A stretch of DNA of 64,000 nucleotides from Clostridiales bacterium S5-A14a (GTDB lineage Bacteria > Bacillota > Clostridia > Peptostreptococcales > Anaerovoracaceae), in NCBI GenBank assembly GCA_000758905.1, contig JRNA01000016.1, forward strand, positions 124,001-188,000, given 5' to 3'. Below are positions 49,295 through 58,496 of the stretch, in pieces. The notes beneath the pieces were generated by a model. The model did not search any database. It saw nothing but the letters and a program-made list of their open reading frames with translations, and was not told the DNA's origin. Both the position numbers and the translations under genes were made by a program. How positions within the stretch are numbered: the stretch's first letter is position 1; each line of letters begins with the position of its first letter.

Positions 49295-49892
49295 TATCCT
49301 CCCCTGCATTATCCGTTTCGTCGTCCGCTGCTAAATCTGTAAAACTCAATATATATTCATCAAGTTCATAATCATTGCATTTATCAAAATTATATGAGTA
49401 TGACCCCATCCCAAGTTTTTCAAGTGAAATCAAGCCGAGGGCATCCCTCAGTGGAGTTCTAAACTCTGTGCCACTTTCCAAATTTTTAACCTCAACTATG
49501 TCAGTACGTGAGTACCAATCAGAGAATTTTTTAAGCTCATATCCTAGACGCCTTTTCGCATCTTTGGATTTGACTCCACCAAAGCGCAAGGAATCTTGCT
49601 CGGATTCCCCTTCGATTCCGTCAGAATTTACAACTGCCTTCATCGTCCTGCCTATATTGTATATTAGCGTATAAAGGTCAGTTTCATCATCGGGAAGCCT
49701 ATCGAGAAGACTCTTAAAGTATTCATCAAGGAGATCTACCATCAAATCGCTTGGAATTTCAATTAGAAGCGGTGACAAAATATCTATGTCCCACTCCTCG
49801 TCCGATTCGATCAAATTCTCTATATTATCATAAAACTTAAAATCTTCAGGTGTTTCAATATCTATCAATTCATAAAATCTATTTTTATCCAT
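49284..49892 (-). CDS. Hypothetical acidic protein
   Basis: 202 residues, not recognised. It is very acidic (C-terminal TDLAADDETDNAGEDNER), with no signal peptide, membrane helix or cysteine pair. A central block KSKDAKRRLGYELKKFSDWYSRTD looks like a helical basic patch, and ESGTEFRTPLRDALGLISLEKLGMGSYSYNFDKC is the best candidate for a folded core. It ends inside rarD and follows murI by 28 bases, so it probably is expressed with them. I do not assign a function. Confidence 0.6.
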   Translation of the reverse strand: MDKNRFYELIDIETPEDFKFYDNIENLIESDEEWDIDILSPLLIEIPSDLMVDLLDEYFKSLLDRLPDDETDLYTLIYNIGRTMKAVVNSDGIEGESEQDSLRFGGVKSKDAKRRLGYELKKFSDWYSRTDIVEVKNLESGTEFRTPLRDALGLISLEKLGMGSYSYNFDKCNDYELDEYILSFTDLAADDETDNAGEDNER

Positions 49893-49920
49893 CTATACTA
49901 CGTTGTCCTCTTTCTTGATG

Positions 49921-50733
49921 TTAGATATCCAGGTTCTTAAAATTTATATTTAGTGAGTCCTTATCCTCTCCGAGTATTGTTTCTATCATTCTGACAAAAT
50001 TTTCTGAAAGGTCGCTTGCAAAAAACCTGTTATCAAAAGCCTTTCTGTCTGAAAACGCATCTCGTTTTTCGAGTTCTATTCTAATAGCCTCAACCACCTC
50101 TTTGGATGAACTTATTAGTTTGATATCCGGATATAATTTCCTTATATTCTCAGCAACAAGAGGATAATGCGTGCATCCGAGCACAAGGGTATCGATGTTT
50201 TTTGTTGTTATAAAATCATCCAGATAGTATTTAAGTGTCAAATCCATAATCTGGTTGTCGATTATTCCCTCCTCGATCAGCGGCACAAGCGCTGGACAGG
50301 CTATTGTGTTTACCCTTATTTCCGAATTTTTCTCCTTTATTTTTTTCTCATACGCTCCGCTTGAAACGGTGACCTTGGTTGCCATGATCCCTATTTTGTC
50401 GTGTTTAGTGCAAGTATTTGCAATCACCCTGGCGGTCGGCGAAATCACACCGACTACAGGTATGTCCGGAAATCTATTCCTCAGTGTTTCAAGAGCTGTT
50501 GCACTTACAGTATTACATGCAATAACTATCATCTTAACACCTTCATTTACAAGAAAATCCCCTATTTGTTCTGTAAACAGCTTGATTGTCTCAGGCGATT
50601 TTGAACCATAGGGGGTTCTCGCTGTATCTCCAAAAAATATTATGCTCTCATTGGGAAGAGTTTTGATCATATGGGGTATACTTGTCAGCCCTCCAAGACC
50701 TGAATCAAAAAACCCTATAGGCCTGTTATCCAT
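49921..50733 (-). CDS. murI: Glutamate racemase
   Basis: 270 residues. FFDSGLGGLTSIPHMIK (residues 8-24) carries the conserved Asp-Ser, VIACNTVSATALE the first catalytic cysteine and VLGCTHYPLVAENI the second with its histidine. It supplies D-glutamate for peptidoglycan. GGAGG lies about ten bases before the ATG. It is divergent from pepF, with a 71-base shared gap. Confidence 0.96.
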   Translation of the reverse strand: MDNRPIGFFDSGLGGLTSIPHMIKTLPNESIIFFGDTARTPYGSKSPETIKLFTEQIGDFLVNEGVKMIVIACNTVSATALETLRNRFPDIPVVGVISPTARVIANTCTKHDKIGIMATKVTVSSGAYEKKIKEKNSEIRVNTIACPALVPLIEEGIIDNQIMDLTLKYYLDDFITTKNIDTLVLGCTHYPLVAENIRKLYPDIKLISSSKEVVEAIRIELEKRDAFSDRKAFDNRFFASDLSENFVRMIETILGEDKDSLNINFKNLDI

Positions 50734-50804
50734 ATATACAATCCCTCCAAATCTATGATATAATTAACATGTCAATATACCATTATACAACATCGGAGGT
50801 AAAA

Positions 50805-52607
50805 ATGGGCAATAAATTTTATGAAAATAGGAATGATATAGATATAAAATACCGTTGGAATTTAGAAGAAATGTATTCTAATGACAAACTTTGGGAGAAT
50901 GACATAGATACGGCTGAAAAATTGACTCAAGAATTTCTAAAGAGGAAGGGTTCAGTAATGAAAAGTTCTTCTTCCCTTCTCGCGTCATTAAGGGCAATGG
51001 AGGAAATCGATATACTTCTAGAAAAAGCCTTTGTATATGCTCGCATGAGAATGGATGAGGACAACAGAGATAGCAAAAGGCAAAAAAATCTCGACATGAT
51101 TACAAGCACTTTAGCGAAACTCGGCAGTGATCTAAGTTTTTTCATACCGGAGATTCTTGAAGCAAGCGAGGCAAAAATAAGAGAGTTTATGTCAGAAGAA
51201 CAAGGTCTTGATCAGTATTCTCACATGCTTGAAACTCTTTTGCGCAACCAAAGTCATGTACTTAGTGAGGAAGAAGAGAACATCCTTGCAAGTCTGAGCC
51301 AGGTAAATTCTGCACCTCATGCTATCTTTAATATGCTAAATAATGCAGATATGAAGTTTGGGGAAATTGTGGATGAGAAAGGAAATTCAGTCGAGCTCAC
51401 CCACGGTAACTACATAACCATGATGCAGTCTCATAACCGAGATGTGAGGAAGAATGCATTTGAAAAAATTTATCAAACTTACGAAAAACTAATCAATACT
51501 ATTTCAAGCACATATGCGTACAGCGTTAAAAATGACGTTGTTAGATCACAGATAAGAAAATACCCTTCCGCTAGGAATGCTTCTCTCTACCCTGACAACA
51601 TTCCAGAGTCAGTTTACGATAATTTGGTTAAAGTAGTCAGCGATAATCTCACTAACCTTCACCGTTATATGTCCCTAAGAAAAAAGGTTCTAGGCATTGA
51701 AAACCAACACATGTGGGATGTTTATGTTCCATTGGTTGAATTGCCAGAAAATGAATATCCATTTGAAGATGGAGTCGATATTGTTCTTAAAGCATTATCT
51801 CCTCTTGGGAATGACTATTGCAATGCTCTCAAAAATGGAATAGACAGCAGATGGATCGATGTGTATGAGACCCCTGGGAAGACCAGCGGAGCCTATAGTT
51901 TCGGATCATATAACAGCATGCCCTATTCCCTTATGAATTACACGGACACCCTCAACGATGTGTTTACACTAATTCACGAAATGGGTCACTCAATGCATTC
52001 GTATTACACAAGAAAAACTCAACCATACACATACGGCGATCATAGCATATTTACAGCAGAAGTGGCATCTACGGTTAACGAATCCCTGCTGATCAAATAC
52101 CTGCTTGAGAATGAAAAAGACATAGAAGTTCGTAAGTATCTCATAAACTTTTATCTTGAGCAGTTTAGAGCTACTCTATTTAGGCAGACGATGTTTGCTG
52201 AATTTGAACATATGTGTCATGATTATGTAGAAAATAACGGCAGTCTCACACCTTCCTGGCTAAACGAAGAATATGAGAAACTCAACCAAAAATATTATGG
52301 TAACTCAATCGAAAAAGATGACTATATCAAGTACGAATGGGCACGCATCCCGCATTTTTATAGAGCCTACTACGTATATCAATACGCTACTGGATTTTCT
52401 GCTGCAACATCACTTTCCAAGAGAATACTTGAGGGTGGTGAGAAGGAAAGAGATGATTATCTTAAGTTCCTATCCCTTGGCAGTAGCAAGTACCCTGTAG
52501 ATCTCTTGAAAATAGCTGGTGTAGATATGACATCAACAAAACCTGTTTCAGAGGCAATGCAAACATTTAACACCCTTTTAGATGAACTCGAAAGGCTATA
52601 CAAATGA
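50805..52607 (+). CDS. pepF: Oligoendopeptidase F
   Basis: About 600 residues of M3B family zinc peptidase. The zinc motif HEMGHSMHSYY is near residue 390, with the third ligand glutamate in FTAEVASTVNES. It degrades peptides of roughly 7-17 residues in the cytoplasm. I start at the ATG at 50805, with GGAGG seven bases upstream; a longer reading from 50769 lacks a site. A TATAAT at 50759-50764 may be its -10 box. It leads the plus-strand group pepF-nadK and shares four bases with nadK. Confidence 0.96.
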   Translation: MGNKFYENRNDIDIKYRWNLEEMYSNDKLWENDIDTAEKLTQEFLKRKGSVMKSSSSLLASLRAMEEIDILLEKAFVYARMRMDEDNRDSKRQKNLDMITSTLAKLGSDLSFFIPEILEASEAKIREFMSEEQGLDQYSHMLETLLRNQSHVLSEEEENILASLSQVNSAPHAIFNMLNNADMKFGEIVDEKGNSVELTHGNYITMMQSHNRDVRKNAFEKIYQTYEKLINTISSTYAYSVKNDVVRSQIRKYPSARNASLYPDNIPESVYDNLVKVVSDNLTNLHRYMSLRKKVLGIENQHMWDVYVPLVELPENEYPFEDGVDIVLKALSPLGNDYCNALKNGIDSRWIDVYETPGKTSGAYSFGSYNSMPYSLMNYTDTLNDVFTLIHEMGHSMHSYYTRKTQPYTYGDHSIFTAEVASTVNESLLIKYLLENEKDIEVRKYLINFYLEQFRATLFRQTMFAEFEHMCHDYVENNGSLTPSWLNEEYEKLNQKYYGNSIEKDDYIKYEWARIPHFYRAYYVYQYATGFSAATSLSKRILEGGEKERDDYLKFLSLGSSKYPVDLLKIAGVDMTSTKPVSEAMQTFNTLLDELERLYK

Positions 52608-53413
52608 AAAAAAACGGGATATTTCTTTATTCAAACAAAATAGCTGCCTCCGTTGAAACTCGTACTAGGCTTGAGGAAAAACTCGAAAAATCAGGCTATC
52701 CCGTACACAACTCTCTTCAGGAGGATACCGAACTTGTAGTCGTAATCGGCGGCGATGGAACACTACTTGAGGCAATTCATCAATTTGATTTCCCTGATGT
52801 TCCCTTTATTGGGATAAACACGGGGCACCTAGGCTTCTTCCAAGAACTTATGCCTAGCCAACTTGACGACTTCATCTTCAACTATGGACAAAATAGGTTT
52901 TCCATACAAGAGCTTTCCACAGTTGATATAAGAGTGGATTCTAATGGTGTAATATCAAACCATACGGGACTTAACGAAATTGCTATTAAAAGCAACGACA
53001 ACCACTCAATCCACCTCAATATGTCAATTGGCGGAAGTTTCATACAGAGATTCTCTGGAGACGGCGTTATAATTGCAACACCAGCAGGCTCTACAGCATA
53101 CAATTATTCACTTGGAGGTTCAATCGTCGATCCTCGTGTTAATGTTTTGCAGCTCACCCCGATAGCCCCGATGAATACGATAGCATATCGATCATTCACT
53201 TCGAGTATTTTGTTGCCACCGGAACTTGAACTCGGCATCATTCCAGACGGTAGAAGTAGCGAAAAACCCCTTCGTATCATTTTTGATGGATACTGCAAGA
53301 ATTATTCCCCTGTTGATTCCATCAAAGTTTCTATGGGAGATAAAAAGGTTAAACTCTTGAGATTTGATAACTATGATTTCTGGACAAAGGTAAAGAGCAA
53401 ATTTTTATTGTAA
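52604..53413 (+). CDS. nadK: NAD kinase
   Basis: 269 residues. The family motif VVIGGDGTLLEAIH is near residue 45, with NTGHLGFFQEL and the SGDGVIIATPAGSTAYNYSLGGSIVDP block that contains the NAD site. It turns NAD into NADP. Its ATG overlaps the pepF stop by four bases. An approximately 105-base gap follows before the pseudouridine synthase. Confidence 0.96.
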   Translation: MKKNGIFLYSNKIAASVETRTRLEEKLEKSGYPVHNSLQEDTELVVVIGGDGTLLEAIHQFDFPDVPFIGINTGHLGFFQELMPSQLDDFIFNYGQNRFSIQELSTVDIRVDSNGVISNHTGLNEIAIKSNDNHSIHLNMSIGGSFIQRFSGDGVIIATPAGSTAYNYSLGGSIVDPRVNVLQLTPIAPMNTIAYRSFTSSILLPPELELGIIPDGRSSEKPLRIIFDGYCKNYSPVDSIKVSMGDKKVKLLRFDNYDFWTKVKSKFLL

Positions 53414-53518
53414 ACAAACGATAAACAATAACGATCGCAGAGCAAGGCTGTTGTGTTAGCATGTTTAGCATGTTGTATGGCTTGTGTTCTATATAAGGCT
53501 AATTAAGGATATTCAAAT

Positions 53519-54445
53519 ATGGCAAAATTAACATATGAAGTTAGAGATGGAGATAATGGTCTTCCTATAAAAAATATAATCCGTACAAGATTCAATTTTT
53601 CTAGCCGTCTCATGGGCAAGCTAAAGCGTCAAAATCTTGTTTATAAGAATGGTGAGCTTACACCTGGCTGGCATACTGTCAAACCCGGTGACATTATAAG
53701 CATTGATTTCCCTGAAGAAAAAAGCGATTTTCCGCCAGAGAACATCCCCTTAGACATTGTGTATGAGGACGATGATCTTCTTGTAATAAATAAGCAATAT
53801 GGCATAACCGTTCATCCGACAAAGGGATGCCCATCTCATACTCTTGCCAACGGCATAATGCATCACATGCTCGAAACAGATCAAAGCTTTAAAATCAGAT
53901 TTATAAACAGGCTTGACACCGATACATCTGGCCTACTTCTAGTCGGGAAAAATTCCTATTCACAGAACGAAATCACAAAACAGATGCGTGCCAAGACAAT
54001 TGAAAAGCATTACATTGCGGTCGTAAATGGCATCGTAGAGGAAGATGAGTTTTTAATAAATAAGCCAATCGGTAGACCATCTCAGGATGAAATAAGAAGA
54101 GCTGTACTAGCTGAAGAATCTGGAGGCTATCCTTCACAGACAGAAGTGAAGGTTTTAGAAAGAATTGATTCGGAAAATCCTAATTTCCAATTCACAGTCG
54201 TTGAGCTTCATCTTTTAACAGGTAGAACTCATCAGATCAGGGTTCACATGAGCTCAATTGGTCATATTCTTGTAGGTGATTCTCTCTACGGTGATACTCA
54301 TCCAGATTTAATTGACAGACAGGCCCTACACGCCTACAGACTAGCTCTAGTTCATCCGATAACAAAAGAAAGGCTTGATCTTAGGTCAAACCTTCCCGAG
54401 GACATTCAAAATTTAATTAAAAAAATAAGGTCAGCTAAAGCATGA
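53519..54445 (+). CDS. RluA/RluD-family pseudouridine synthase
   Basis: 308 residues. An N-terminal S4-like segment (about 14-65, with KLKRQNLVYKNGELTPGWHTVKPGD) is followed by the catalytic motif FINRLDTDTSGLLL around residue 140, with its aspartate, then ELHLLTGRTHQIRVHM. It isomerises uridines in 23S rRNA or tRNA; exact sites are not set. Clostridia often annotate this as RluD/YlyB type. A bidirectional hairpin follows the stop. Confidence 0.92.
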   Translation: MAKLTYEVRDGDNGLPIKNIIRTRFNFSSRLMGKLKRQNLVYKNGELTPGWHTVKPGDIISIDFPEEKSDFPPENIPLDIVYEDDDLLVINKQYGITVHPTKGCPSHTLANGIMHHMLETDQSFKIRFINRLDTDTSGLLLVGKNSYSQNEITKQMRAKTIEKHYIAVVNGIVEEDEFLINKPIGRPSQDEIRRAVLAEESGGYPSQTEVKVLERIDSENPNFQFTVVELHLLTGRTHQIRVHMSSIGHILVGDSLYGDTHPDLIDRQALHAYRLALVHPITKERLDLRSNLPEDIQNLIKKIRSAKA

Positions 54446-54462
54446 AATTGCTTAACTGACCT
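54428..54462. terminator. Hairpin between the pseudouridine synthase and DUF975 genes
   Basis: Outer stem AGGTCAG / CTGACCT with an inner AAGCA / TGCTT arm, followed on the plus strand by ATAATTTTAT and on the minus strand by TTATTTTTT. It overlaps the last codons of the plus gene and can serve both converging genes. Confidence 0.8.
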
Positions 54463-54481
54463 ATAATTTTATCTATACTAT

Positions 54482-55462
54482 CTACGCGTTAGTTTCATCA
54501 TTATCATCTTTGGGAATATCAACGGTAGTTTCTGTTTGATCTGTTTGAGTGGTTTCTTGATGAACTGCTTCCTTAAAAAACTCCTTATTAACCTCATGCG
54601 GCTCTTCATCTACAATATCTATTTTGAGTTCTCCCCTCAAAATTCTATAGTAAACTGCAAATGTAGCATAAGCATATGCACTTACAAATGAAAATGGAAT
54701 AAGTATAATAACATTTCCCCATATAAGCGAAGCAGCAGGTGGTAAAACGGCTGCAGCTATTGACCCTGGAATAATGGCGAGTAAATACCAACCTATAAAA
54801 GAGATCATAACTCCAAACAAGTGAGCCTTATTACCTGACATCATCGAAAAACATGTTTTCAGTGAATCAATTGCTCCATTATATTGAAATTTTTCATCAG
54901 CAATTACAAAGAATTTGAAAAATAATCCTATCTGCATAATTATTGCATAAACAAACCAGACTAATAATAATATTATGATAATAACCAAAAATGATAGAAG
55001 TAGTGAGTCAACTCTCTGCGAAATTGCCGAACTTATCACAAGAGCAATAGCTATTAAAATCAAAATTGGTAATGCTACAATTAAATTAAACAAGAAGTAT
55101 TGTTTAAAACTTCGCCAATAACATTTAAATCCGTATAGTATATCGGAAACTTTTGCCTCTTCATCCTTCACAAGTTTAAGAATATATTTTGTACAGCCAA
55201 CTAATATAGGCGGTGCAAGGAAGAATGAAATAACCGCAAGAACAGCAGCTATAGTGAATACATTTTCAAAACTTTCAGTTGTCGCCGTTACTACATCTGA
55301 CGTAACATCACTTTTACTATTAAGAAATATCTGGCTTAGCCCCTTTGAAAATATCGAGTATATAATGAAAACAGCGGCAGTTTCTAGCCAATGTCCCTTT
55401 AACTTCTGTCTGGCAATTTTCTTCATCGGTCCTGAGCCGACAATCATTCTAACATGATCCAT
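54482..55462 (-). CDS. DUF975-family membrane protein
   Basis: 326 residues with about six membrane segments and the DUF975 start KKIARQKLKGHWLETAAVFIIYSI. The C-terminal tail is hydrophilic and acid/threonine-rich (ETTQTDQTETTVDIPKDDNDET). Function unknown. Members appear alone in many Firmicutes. An upstream Met at residue 13 (KKIARQ) is a possible shorter start. Confidence 0.82.
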   Translation of the reverse strand: MDHVRMIVGSGPMKKIARQKLKGHWLETAAVFIIYSIFSKGLSQIFLNSKSDVTSDVVTATTESFENVFTIAAVLAVISFFLAPPILVGCTKYILKLVKDEEAKVSDILYGFKCYWRSFKQYFLFNLIVALPILILIAIALVISSAISQRVDSLLLSFLVIIIILLLVWFVYAIIMQIGLFFKFFVIADEKFQYNGAIDSLKTCFSMMSGNKAHLFGVMISFIGWYLLAIIPGSIAAAVLPPAASLIWGNVIILIPFSFVSAYAYATFAVYYRILRGELKIDIVDEEPHEVNKEFFKEAVHQETTQTDQTETTVDIPKDDNDETNA

Positions 55463-55565
55463 AAAAACCTCTTCTCTAGTTACTTTTAAATTTCATCTAG
55501 ATATTATATAATATATCCAATCAGAATACAAGGATTCTATCATAGACTAAGGAATTAAGAAGTAA

Positions 55566-56219
55566 ATGAATATACTGATTTTTACAGGCTACATACCAAA
55601 TATCGAAAAAATTAAAATCAATTCAAAAAAATTTGATTTTGTAATTTCAGCAGATAAGGGCTACGAATATGCGTTCAAACTTGGCATTTCTCCCGACTTA
55701 ATCATCGGTGATTTTGACACTGCTTCCCTTCCTGCCCCAATTGATGCTCATACAAAGGTAATCACACTTCCTGCCGAAAAAGACATGACAGATACCGAAG
55801 CAGCCCTCGATATAGCAGCAACAAAACAGCCAGCTTCGATCACACTCCTTGGGGGTCTTGGCGGACGTTTCGACCACACCATGGGAAACATATCTCTTTT
55901 GTACAAATATGATTTGCCAATAACCATAAAGGATGAAAAGAATTCTGTAAAACTGCTTCGGCCAGGAAAATATTTTGTTGAAAAAGATGAATATAAATAC
56001 ATATCGCTAGTACCCTTTTCTGCTTCAGTGTCTGGGCTAAGTATAAGTGGCACCAAATACACTCTTGAAAATGCTACTTTGACTCATGGAAACACACTGG
56101 GAATAAGCAACGAAATTTTAGGCATTTCTCAAGATGACAAGTTATCAGGCGAATCCTCACCCATATGCAAAATTTCATTTAAAAATGGCGAACTGCTTGT
56201 CTGCCAGTCGAACGATTAA
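55566..56219 (+). CDS. thiN: Thiamine diphosphokinase
   Basis: 217 residues of the ThiN family. FVISADKGYEYAFKLGISPDLIIGDFDTASLP (about residues 26-57) contains the catalytic DFD, followed by LLGGLGGRFDHTMGN. It turns thiamine into thiamine diphosphate, the cofactor of the Dxs enzyme in this window. No TPP riboswitch is visible upstream; only about 100 bases separate it from the DUF975 gene. Confidence 0.95.
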   Translation: MNILIFTGYIPNIEKIKINSKKFDFVISADKGYEYAFKLGISPDLIIGDFDTASLPAPIDAHTKVITLPAEKDMTDTEAALDIAATKQPASITLLGGLGGRFDHTMGNISLLYKYDLPITIKDEKNSVKLLRPGKYFVEKDEYKYISLVPFSASVSGLSISGTKYTLENATLTHGNTLGISNEILGISQDDKLSGESSPICKISFKNGELLVCQSND

Positions 56220-56265
56220 AAGAGTTTGTGAGTAGTCTATCCCGAACTATTTATATCTCAATTGC

Positions 56266-56293
56266 TTGCAATTATTTGAATGTATGTTATAAT
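56266..56293 (+). promoter_or_regulatory. Promoter upstream of crt
   Basis: TTGCAA at 56266-56271, 16-base spacer, TATAAT at 56288-56293. It lies about 75 bases before the crt ATG. The good match and spacing support a housekeeping sigma promoter. Confidence 0.7.
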
Positions 56294-56370
56294 ATTAACG
56301 ATGTTAGAAATAAACTATTAGCTACCAGTTTTAAAGAAATATTTTAGCTAACTAAAAATGGAGGATTAAA

Positions 56371-57147
56371 ATGTACCAAAATATTAAGTATGAAGTGAAG
56401 GATCAAATCGCTTTTGTTACAATTGACAGACCAAAGGCTCTCAACGCTTTGAACGAAGAGGTTCTAAAAGAGTTATATGATGCTTTTTCTAAGTTCGAAT
56501 GTGATGATGCTGCAAGAGTCGCAATCCTGACAGGCGAAGGAAAGGCTTTTGTTGCAGGTGCTGATATTGCCGCTATGAGCAAAATGAATGCTCTAGAGGG
56601 ACGAAATATGATGATCCTCGGGCATAAACTTATGAACTATATGGAAGCAATTGAAAAGCCAATTATTGCCGCTGTTAACGGATTTGCTCTTGGCGGAGGA
56701 TGCGAACTATCTATGGCATGTGATTTCAGACTTGCATCTACAAAGGCTAAATTCGGTCAACCTGAGGTTGGGCTTGGCATTATTCCAGGATTTGGCGGTA
56801 CTCAAAGACTTCCTAGACTAGTTGGTAAGGGAATGGCAAAATATTTGACTATGACTGCCGGAATCATTGGCGCTGATGAGGCTATGAGAATTGGACTTTG
56901 TGAAAAGGTATATGAGCCTGAAGCTCTCATGGATGAGGCCGTGAAAGTTGCACAGACCATCATATCAAAGGCCCCTATCGCTGTAGGAGCTGCTAAAGTT
57001 GCAATCAACAACGGCTATGATATGGACCTTAAATCAGCAAGCAGGTTTGAAATTGAGACTTTCACGGCTGCGTTTGGTTCAGATGACAAGGCTGAAGGCA
57101 TGGGCGCATTCCTAGAGAAACGTGAAGCAAAATTCGAAAACAAATAA
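56371..57147 (+). CDS. crt: Enoyl-CoA hydratase/3-hydroxybutyryl-CoA dehydratase
   Basis: 258 residues of the crotonase family. AFVAGADIAAM (oxyanion/CoA region, about residue 65) and NGFALGGGCELSMACDFRLA (about 100) with GQPEVGLGIIPGFGGTQRLPR carrying the catalytic glutamate are all intact. It hydrates crotonyl-CoA or works in the reverse sense for butyrate formation. The usual bcd-etfBA-hbd neighbours are missing. GGAGG is seven bases before the ATG. Confidence 0.93.
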   Translation: MYQNIKYEVKDQIAFVTIDRPKALNALNEEVLKELYDAFSKFECDDAARVAILTGEGKAFVAGADIAAMSKMNALEGRNMMILGHKLMNYMEAIEKPIIAAVNGFALGGGCELSMACDFRLASTKAKFGQPEVGLGIIPGFGGTQRLPRLVGKGMAKYLTMTAGIIGADEAMRIGLCEKVYEPEALMDEAVKVAQTIISKAPIAVGAAKVAINNGYDMDLKSASRFEIETFTAAFGSDDKAEGMGAFLEKREAKFENK

Positions 57148-57200
57148 TAAATAAAGCGTTATAGACTTTAGAATATACTTAATTAGAATATCAATAAGCT

Positions 57201-57245
57201 CGGTTTCATTTTTGGATGTATTCCCCAGAATTGAAACCGTTTCTT
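57201..57245 (+). terminator. Terminator after crt
   Basis: Stem CGGTTTCA / TGAAACCG with a 23-base loop containing a small GGA...TCC helix, followed by TTTCTTTT. It ends crt and keeps the next gene separate. Confidence 0.65.
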
Positions 57246-57260
57246 TTAGATAAGTGAACA

Positions 57261-57839
57261 ATGAATAAAACACAGATTAAGAAGATTATATCAATAATAT
57301 TAATAATTGTTGTTGTCGGTATCTTATTCGGACTTTATACATACAAAAATTTAAACAAGAGCTCAACTGATACTAACAAGGTGTCGTCCGAAGCACAAAA
57401 TAGCAGTGAAGGAAGCTCCTCTAGTAAGGACGGCGGCAATTCCAATAACACAATAGAAACCGATAAACCTATCGACTATAATGCTATTTTCAAGGAAGGC
57501 AAACCTCTTATACTCGTATTTGGAAGTGAGGACTGTGATGCCTGCCATAAGCTCAAGCCTGTTCTTCAAGCACTAAGCGACAAATATGATGGCGAAATTT
57601 ATATTAAATACGTTGATATTGTGAAACATCCCGACTCATACGACAATTATAAATTTCAATATATACCATCCCTTATATTCTTTAAAAATGATGGAACGCC
57701 ATATATTCCACCTAAAGAATATATTGATGAATATGATTTTGAAGTGCCAAAAGACGATTCTGGAAAAGTAAAATATACACTGCACCAAGGTGTTCTGCCA
57801 AAAGATATTTTAGAGAACATGATACAAGAGCTTATTTAA
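57261..57839 (+). CDS. Membrane-anchored thioredoxin-like protein
   Basis: 192 residues. A short basic start, one hydrophobic helix (about 8-28), a Ser/Asn-rich linker (about 36-70), and a thioredoxin fold with the redox site EDCDACHKLKP (CxxC) near residue 94 and the cis-proline region YIPSLIFF. It probably acts outside the cytoplasm as a reductase or oxidase of cysteines. The CDAC pair differs from the CGPC of true thioredoxin. Confidence 0.85.
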   Translation: MNKTQIKKIISIILIIVVVGILFGLYTYKNLNKSSTDTNKVSSEAQNSSEGSSSSKDGGNSNNTIETDKPIDYNAIFKEGKPLILVFGSEDCDACHKLKPVLQALSDKYDGEIYIKYVDIVKHPDSYDNYKFQYIPSLIFFKNDGTPYIPPKEYIDEYDFEVPKDDSGKVKYTLHQGVLPKDILENMIQELI

Positions 57840-57850
57840 TAGAAAAGGAA

Positions 57851-57877
57851 AAGGAATATGATCTGATCATATTCCTT
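57851..57877 (+). terminator. Terminator after the thioredoxin-like gene
   Basis: Eleven-base-pair stem AAGGAATATGA / TCATATTCCTT with a five-base loop, followed by six T. Strong intrinsic terminator; the mirrored A run also gives some function to the converging ECF gene. Confidence 0.85.
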
Positions 57878-57920
57878 TTTTTATAAGTAGAGATAAAATT
57901 ATGATAATAGAAATTCAGTT

Positions 57921-58454
57921 TTATTTTACCATTCTCTTCAGTGGAACTATTAAGAATAATGAGATAACTGCTGCAACACCTACCTGAATGATGTTTCCAG
58001 GAATTGATCCAACAGGTGCAAGGAAGTTTCCGAATAGAATAACTTCTGCAATGTAGTACCCCACTATTTTGATAATTATCGCCAGAATAATACCGATTAT
58101 TCGGTTTGCAAGAGTATTCTTTACTAATGGCTTTTCCTCAATTGTTCCAATCACATATCCCATAAGTCCTACTATTACAAGTGTGAATGGTGACCAGGAT
58201 ACCCAGCCACTGAGAAGGTCGAATAGTCCCATTCCGATTCCCCCTGCTATAGCTCCAGTCTTTCTTCCGAATAGCCAAGCACCTATAAATAGAGGTACAT
58301 TCCCCATATGGATTAAACCGCCTGCTCCGATGAATGGCAGCCTAATCTGAATAAGATATGTTGCTACTAGCGTCAGGGCAATGAATACGCCATTTACGAC
58401 TAGCATATAAGTTGTGTTGTTTCTTGCATTTGCTGTGTTCTGAGAAGTTTGCAT
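57921..58454 (-). CDS. ECF transporter S component
   Basis: 177 residues with about six membrane helices. The N-terminal helix, IRLPFIGAGGLIHMGNVPLFIGAWLFG (about residue 33-60) and GAIAGGIGMGLFDLLSGW match S components of vitamin transporters. It would bind a small vitamin and dock on shared EcfAAT units, which are not present here. Similar sequences are annotated for thiamine precursors or pyridoxine; I cannot choose. GGAGG precedes the ATG. No known riboswitch is visible in the 200 bases upstream. Confidence 0.86.
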   Translation of the reverse strand: MQTSQNTANARNNTTYMLVVNGVFIALTLVATYLIQIRLPFIGAGGLIHMGNVPLFIGAWLFGRKTGAIAGGIGMGLFDLLSGWVSWSPFTLVIVGLMGYVIGTIEEKPLVKNTLANRIIGIILAIIIKIVGYYIAEVILFGNFLAPVGSIPGNIIQVGVAAVISLFLIVPLKRMVK

Positions 58455-58496
58455 ATTTCCTCCAAAATCTAATAATAATACATTTACAATTGCTTT

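Noticed and set aside
50734-50804. Divergent murI-pepF promoters
   Set aside because: A TATAAT and a TTGACA occur but neither is paired with a partner at the right spacing, so I do not call promoters as features.
53414-53518. Tandem-like TAGCATGT copies between nadK and the pseudouridine synthase
   Set aside because: Only two short copies in an A+T-rich gap; no CRISPR-like regularity, no stable hairpin.
55463-55565. TPP riboswitch before thiN
   Set aside because: Only about 100 bases are available and neither CTGAGA nor the ACCTGATCTGG-type blocks are seen.
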